In this document: piece after piece, positions 60,115 to 63,981 of the stretch
Layout: each line of letters starts with the position of its first letter
Position numbering within the stretch: position 1 is the first letter of the stretch
From: Paenibacillus oceani
GTDB taxonomy: Bacteria > Bacillota > Bacilli > Paenibacillales > NBRC-103111
Reading direction: 5' to 3'
Assembly (NCBI RefSeq): GCF_014705615.1
Contig: NZ_JACXJA010000055.1
Span: 1 to 63,981 of the forward strand
Length of the DNA stretch: 63,981 bases
Made by a program: the position numbers and the translations under genes
Notes under the pieces: model-generated
Told to the model about the DNA's origin: nothing
Database searches by the model: none
Seen by the model: only the letters and a program-made list of their open reading frames with translations

Positions 60115-60819
60115 TTATTGCGCGCCGCCGCCGTCTTCTTTTTTCTCGTCTTCCTTCTTCTCGCCGCCTTTTTTCTCCCCTTGCTGCTTGCCTCCCTGGG
60201 CTTTGGGCTGCGATTCCTCTTCCATAACCTTCTTCAACAATTGCATCAGTTCCAGACGATATAGAGGGCTTTGGAGAGCTTCCTGCATGATCGTCATGAC
60301 TTGCTGCCGATATTGGGTGCCTTTCATCGTATCCAGCATGATTTTTTCGTAATCCGGATTTTTCATCAGATCGATCATCTGCTTTTGATATTCGGGGTCC
60401 TTTAACAAATCCTTCTGCAGTTGTTTGTTTTCTTTCTGCAGCGCCTTGGCGAAATCGCCGGCAAATTTCGGATCGGTCATCATCGTTTTGATCATTTTGT
60501 CGCTGCCGTCAGAGGTAAGCACGTCTTTAACGACCAATTGAAGCTGCTGGGCGTCTTGTGCCGACAACATCTGGATTTTGCCGTCCTTGGCCGATTGGGC
60601 TTGGATCATACCGGCAGCAGAGTTGTCGCTTTCCTTGGACGCTTCCTTAATGGCTTTTTTCCCGTCCGACGATTTCAATATGTCGAGTACCATCGACTTC
60701 GTATCCTTGTAGCTTTGAGAACCGCTTCCTTGGGCAGAACCTCCGCCCCCGCCTCCGCATGAAATCAATAATGGCAACAGAAGCAAAGCGGAAATTCCGC
60801 GCAGTTTTTTCCAATGCAT
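60115..60819 (-). CDS. gerD: Spore germination lipoprotein GerD
   Basis: GerD clusters nutrient receptors into the germinosome in the inner spore membrane. ATG 60819 gives 234 residues with a lipoprotein signal: basic N terminus, hydrophobic core and lipobox LLIS-Cys21, followed by a glycine run. The body is helical and very rich in Lys, Asp, Gln and Met, with repeated LKDPEYQKQMIDLMKNPDY units. The C-terminal 35 residues are a low-complexity Lys/Glu/Gly tail. It is transcribed opposite to its neighbours. Confidence 0.92.
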   Translation of the reverse strand: MHWKKLRGISALLLLPLLISCGGGGGGSAQGSGSQSYKDTKSMVLDILKSSDGKKAIKEASKESDNSAAGMIQAQSAKDGKIQMLSAQDAQQLQLVVKDVLTSDGSDKMIKTMMTDPKFAGDFAKALQKENKQLQKDLLKDPEYQKQMIDLMKNPDYEKIMLDTMKGTQYRQQVMTIMQEALQSPLYRLELMQLLKKVMEEESQPKAQGGKQQGEKKGGEKKEDEKKEDGGGAQ

Positions 60820-61036
60820 GGGACATGCTGCTCCCTTCTTGGCTGAATCTCCGGCATGCAAGCACCGAAGAACTTGGCCTTGTTGTGGTTATATCGTAGT
60901 ATTTGTAGATTTGGCCGCATTATGTTCGGAGAAGATTGGTCGTGAAGGATTCGCTTTTTTGGGCCAGGGTTGATACAATTGAATGGACGGTATGGGATTA
61001 TTCTGTAGGAAGCAACAAAAGTCGGAGGGGTCGAAG

Positions 61037-61657
61037 TTGACGCTGAGAAAATGGAACTATTTATTCTGGACAACCTTGCTGATCGGTACGGTGGCGGGGA
61101 TGATCATCAGTATTATCATTAAGCTGACTGTAAAGGATTTCAGCTTCCTTGGCGTGTCGGTGGGCTGGTACGAGTGGCTGTTCATGATATTCGGGGCGAG
61201 CATGATTGCGGTACTTAGCCAGATGGGTTTTTTTGCTTACTTGACGGTAAGGTATGTGGCTTTAAGTCTTTTTCGTGGGAAAATGCTGTATTGGGACATT
61301 TTACAGGTCATCATTATTGTCGTAGCGCTGTTTGATATCGTGTATTTGAGGTTCAATGCTTCAACTGGCAGCGGCGGCTGGATGCAATATATCGTTTTGC
61401 CGATAGTGATTGTGGCGGCTTCCGTTGGTGTCACGCTCCAGAAAGTCAAGGAAACGAATAAGAAGGCATGGATACCGACGATGTTTTTTATGTCCGTAGT
61501 CACGATTTTAGAGGCGATTCCAGCTTTTAATCTCGAGGACTGGACGTACATGTTCATTATGATTGTGCCTCTGCTCGTTTGTAATGCGTGGCAAATTCTG
61601 ATGCTTCACAAAATCGTACCGGCAAAAAACAACCCCGGAACTCCGGTAAAAGCGTAA
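61037..61657 (+). CDS. kbaA: KinB-signalling activation protein KbaA
   Basis: Encodes 206 residues, mostly membrane, with six predicted spans. TTG 61037 is the start, with GGAGGGG six bases ahead; the frame is open to an ATG at 60983 without a site. In B. subtilis KbaA promotes KinB-dependent entry to sporulation and lies in the same order gerD-kbaA-pdaB. The KinB kinase itself is not in this window. Confidence 0.9.
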   Translation: MTLRKWNYLFWTTLLIGTVAGMIISIIIKLTVKDFSFLGVSVGWYEWLFMIFGASMIAVLSQMGFFAYLTVRYVALSLFRGKMLYWDILQVIIIVVALFDIVYLRFNASTGSGGWMQYIVLPIVIVAASVGVTLQKVKETNKKAWIPTMFFMSVVTILEAIPAFNLEDWTYMFIMIVPLLVCNAWQILMLHKIVPAKNNPGTPVKA

Positions 61658-61697
61658 CCCGCTTTTTATGTGGAATTCCAGGGAATACCGGTGGAGA

Positions 61698-61719
61698 AGA
61701 GCCTGCAAGGGCTCTTTTT
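61698..61719. terminator. Terminator between kbaA and pdaB
   Basis: AGAGCC (61698-61703) and GGCTCT (61710-61715) form a stem ending in TTTTT. The two genes are convergent here. Confidence 0.8.
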
Positions 61720-61769
61720 GCGTTATATATACTACTTTCTGCGGAACCGTTCTTTGCAAAGCAGCCCGC

Positions 61770-62552
61770 CTAAAAAAGATTGCCGATCGTTTGACGCTCC
61801 GCTTCTTTCTGGACAACGTTCGTTTGCTGAAGCATCTCGCTGACCGTAACGAATTCGTATCCTTTGGCCCGGAGCTGATCGATAATAGTGGGCAGCGCTT
61901 CATGAGTTTGCTTGCAGGTATCGCTTGCGTGCATCAGTACGATATCGCCGGGATGGGCTTTGGTCAGCACACGGTTAATAATGTTGTCCACGCCTTTGTT
62001 CATCCAGTCTAGCGAGTCAGTATCCCACTGGATCACTTTATAATCCAGCTCGCCGGCAATACGCAGTACTCTTTTGTCAAAATCGCCGTTCGGAAGCCGG
62101 ATCAGGTTCGGATTTTGACCGGTAGTCTGCTGCAGAATCCCATGAGCAGTCTGGATCTGGGTGCGGATTTCCTCGTCGCTCAGCTTGCTGTAATTGACGT
62201 GCTTATGTCCGTGACTGCCGATTTCCCAGCCGCCTTTGACAATTTTTTGAACGATATCGGAATGCTGCTGGCTCCAGGGAGAAGATAAAAAGAAGGTTGC
62301 TTTCTTTACGCCCTTTTCCTCCAAAATTTTGAGGATCGGTTCGGCCCGTGTGTCCCCCCAGCTGATGTCGAACGTGAGCGCAATGACCTTCTTGTCCGTC
62401 TCCACGCTGTAGATGGCTGCCGGTTCCCCTTGGGAGAAGACGGTGATGTTGTCGCTTTCGGAATATACGATTCCGATGGCAAATAAAACGGCGACGAAGA
62501 CGATAAGATACCGTTTCAGTTTTTTGCCGTTCATGACATAGAAGAAGTTCAC
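61770..62552 (-). CDS. pdaB: Polysaccharide deacetylase-family sporulation protein PdaB
   Basis: Encodes 260 residues from GTG 62552 with an AAAGGAGG site 12 bases upstream. One membrane segment (about 14-30) anchors an extracellular NodB-fold domain. The first catalytic motif reads TFDISWGD (60-67), the PdaB variant of TFDDG, and the metal histidines lie in SHGHKH (113-118). PdaB is needed to keep spores intact after dormancy in B. subtilis; its substrate is uncertain. Confidence 0.93.
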   Translation of the reverse strand: MNFFYVMNGKKLKRYLIVFVAVLFAIGIVYSESDNITVFSQGEPAAIYSVETDKKVIALTFDISWGDTRAEPILKILEEKGVKKATFFLSSPWSQQHSDIVQKIVKGGWEIGSHGHKHVNYSKLSDEEIRTQIQTAHGILQQTTGQNPNLIRLPNGDFDKRVLRIAGELDYKVIQWDTDSLDWMNKGVDNIINRVLTKAHPGDIVLMHASDTCKQTHEALPTIIDQLRAKGYEFVTVSEMLQQTNVVQKEAERQTIGNLF

Positions 62553-62710
62553 AGCAATTCGAAGCCTCCTTTGAACCTTTCGCAGCTGACGGGGGCGTGC
62601 GCAAAAGGCTTGTATATAGTCTATAATAAAGGGTATGCTCGTACCGCTATCTTATGCTTGTCTAGTTGGATTCCTGTAAATAAACATATTGAGGAGAGGG
62701 GAACATTGGG

Positions 62711-63322
62711 ATGAGATTTAAAGCATTATTTATCCATTTCAGAGAAATGAACAAATATTTCATCGTCTCGATGCTTATCTTTGCAACCGGCATCGTGCTT
62801 GGCTACGGGTATTCGGAGCAATTTGACAACATGCTGCAAAGCCAGATCAAAGGACTCGAAAGCCTGGCGCGTTCCATTTCGGAGAAGGAGAATTCGGTGC
62901 TTTGGCTATTCGGGTTTATTTTTCTTAACAATGCAATCAAGTCGGTGCTTATCATTTTTGCGGGAATTTTCTTTGGCGTGCTTCCTATCGGTTTTCTGCT
63001 GATTAACGGCATGGTCGTCGGCTATTTGGCGGAGCTTCAAGCGAATGCCGGAGAGCTCGGCTTTTTCTTCAAAGCGATTGTTCCTCACGGAATCATTGAA
63101 ATCCCGGCTATTATTGTCGCATGTGCTTACGGGATTAAATTCGGGGCAATTATGGCCAAAGGGATGCTCCGGTTATTCAGCAGCCAAGGGCGGAATGCGT
63201 TTGCGGCGGATTTGGAGCAGTTTCTGAAAATAACGGTGCCTCTCGTCATTCTTCTCGTTGGTTCGCTGCTAGCCGCTGCAATTATCGAGAGCACCATTAC
63301 GCCTTGGATTGTTCAACTATAG
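62711..63322 (+). CDS. Stage II sporulation protein M (SpoIIM)-family membrane protein
   Basis: Encodes 203 residues with about five hydrophobic segments. FLNNAIKSVLIIFAGIFFGVLPIGFLLINGMVVG is split over two spans, and IVPHGIIEIPAIIVACAYGIKFG is the SpoIIM/DUF95 hallmark. SpoIIM is part of the DMP complex that drives engulfment, but many paralogues exist and this gene is not in the classical spoIIM neighbourhood, so the family is given and not the symbol. GAGGAGAGGGG lies 8 bases before the ATG. Confidence 0.85.
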   Translation: MRFKALFIHFREMNKYFIVSMLIFATGIVLGYGYSEQFDNMLQSQIKGLESLARSISEKENSVLWLFGFIFLNNAIKSVLIIFAGIFFGVLPIGFLLINGMVVGYLAELQANAGELGFFFKAIVPHGIIEIPAIIVACAYGIKFGAIMAKGMLRLFSSQGRNAFAADLEQFLKITVPLVILLVGSLLAAAIIESTITPWIVQL

Positions 63323-63455
63323 AAAATCAAAATATTATTGCGCCTCCATCATAAAATTGGCAAATTGTGAGCATAACAGTAAGGCGGTTGTAAACGGCCT
63401 GCTGAAACGGCCTGCAGCCACTTCCCATTTCAGAACGGAGGCGCATGATTCGCTT

Positions 63456-63674
63456 ATGCTCGGATTTTTATTTAATCAAAGAGAATGCAAGGAACTCGGA
63501 TATGTACTTCGCAAAGAATTGGATGAAATGCTGTTCGATCTGAAAGACAACCGTCTCGACGGCGAAGTGAAACGTGCGATCGAATCGAGATATACCGTTA
63601 TATTCCGCATGTATGCCCGGCTGGCGACTCCTAAAGATTTGTCTCGGTATGCCCGGAATCGTAATTATCAATAA
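63456..63674 (+). CDS. Small conserved protein of unknown function, 72 residues
   Basis: ATG 63456 gives MLGFLFNQRECKELGYVLRK onward, highly charged and probably all-helical, ending in a run of Arg and Asn. GGAGGC lies 14 bases upstream, longer than ideal, so the start could differ; the open frame extends to 63309 but that part overlaps the end of the preceding gene and looks non-coding. No signal peptide, cysteine motif or known domain is seen. Low-complexity charge and position before an rrn operon give no functional hint. Confidence 0.7.
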   Translation: MLGFLFNQRECKELGYVLRKELDEMLFDLKDNRLDGEVKRAIESRYTVIFRMYARLATPKDLSRYARNRNYQ

Positions 63675-63701
63675 GAGATTGTTTTTTTGTCGAATGAAGG
63701 C

Positions 63702-63730
63702 TTGACTTTAACAAAGCGGATGTGTTAAAT
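63702..63730 (+). promoter_or_regulatory. rRNA operon promoter P1
   Basis: TTGACT (63702-63707) and TTAAAT (63725-63730) with a 17-base spacer form the upstream one of two tandem promoters. Confidence 0.7.
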
Positions 63731-63796
63731 TATGTTTCGCAACATCGCTAAGTCATGGATCAGACGAGCCTCTCGAATATTTATTAGAAAAAATGC

Positions 63797-63826
63797 TTGC
63801 ATTGATTCCGGATGTTGTGTTATATT
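63797..63826 (+). promoter_or_regulatory. rRNA operon promoter P2
   Basis: TTGCAT (63797-63802) and TATATT (63821-63826) are 18 bases apart, about 95 bases after P1. Tandem promoters are usual for Bacillales rrn operons. Confidence 0.75.
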
Positions 63827-63834
63827 AAAGGGGT

Positions 63835-63981
63835 CGTCGCAAAAAGTTACTCGATGAAAAAAGAGTTGCATTACGATGATTCCAAGTAAGGGATTTGCTC
63901 CTTGAAAACTGAACAACGAGCGTGCAAGTGATGATCTCGCAAGAGATCAAAACAAGTCGAGTTATCGACACAAGTCAGTAC
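63835..63981 (+). ncRNA. Pre-16S rRNA leader (operon continues beyond window)
   Basis: CTCCTTGAAAACTGAACAAC (from 63899) is the conserved rrn leader block of Bacillales. GATCTC-GCAA-GAGATC (63933-63948) is a tetraloop processing stem. The window stops just before the expected 16S start, so no 16S sequence is included. Confidence 0.8.

Noticed and set aside
61770-62552. Loss of catalytic residue in PdaB (TFDISWGD instead of TFDDG)
   Set aside because: This variant is normal for the PdaB subfamily and not a decay sign.

Overview
The window is a stretch of a Gram-positive, endospore-forming chromosome of the order Bacillales. Gene order and protein sequences resemble the Paenibacillaceae most closely: moderately GC-rich codon use, pssA beside disA, a cysteine T-box before cysE-cysS, and CtsR, L10 and L13 leader signals. 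The species is not identified. The window begins inside a 5S rRNA gene and ends in the leader of a second rRNA operon, just before its 16S gene. It is therefore the segment between two rrn operons that carries the main transcription and translation cluster, as in Bacillus subtilis.

Layout. (1) 1-3203: 5S end with terminator, an unrecognised membrane-anchored protein, and a convergent PIG-V-type mannosyltransferase-like membrane protein. (2) 3508-8370: promoter, CtsR operator and the ctsR-mcsA-mcsB-clpC stress operon. (3) 8493-13682: radA, disA, pssA, a small reverse-strand gene and yacL. (4) 13743-20704: ispD-ispF, gltX, the T-box-controlled cysE-cysS pair, then mrnC, rlmB and rae1. (5) 20741-25749: sigH, secE-nusG, rplK-rplA, the L10 leader with rplJ-rplL, and an rsmC-type methyltransferase. 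(6) 25785-38421: rpoB-rpoC, rplGB, rpsL-rpsG-fusA-tuf. (7) 38523-53924: the S10/spc/alpha supercluster from rpsJ to rplQ, including secY, adk, map, a KOW gene, infA, rpmJ and rpoA. (8) 54056-55907: truA, rplM-rpsI. (9) 55984-58045: cysH-sat. (10) 58111-63674: cwlD, mrp, gerD, kbaA, pdaB, a SpoIIM-family gene and a 72-residue protein of unknown function. (11) 63702-63981: tandem rRNA promoters and the pre-16S leader.

Together the genes encode RNA polymerase core subunits, elongation and initiation factors, about 33 ribosomal proteins, the Sec channel, N-terminal protein maturation, protein quality control by arginine phosphorylation, c-di-AMP synthesis, isoprenoid and phospholipid steps, sulfate and cysteine assimilation, and spore formation and germination functions.

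No wholly new multi-gene system is evident. The less ordinary signals are non-coding: a 167-bp element with 13-bp terminal inverted repeats before rpoB; two copies of a motif resembling the ribosomal protein L1 binding site, before rplK and rplA; a hairpin covering the cwlD ribosome binding site; palindromes around truA, rpmJ and sat; and several departures from the B. subtilis gene order (no rpmG before secE, no ecf genes before truA, cysH-sat inserted after rpsI).
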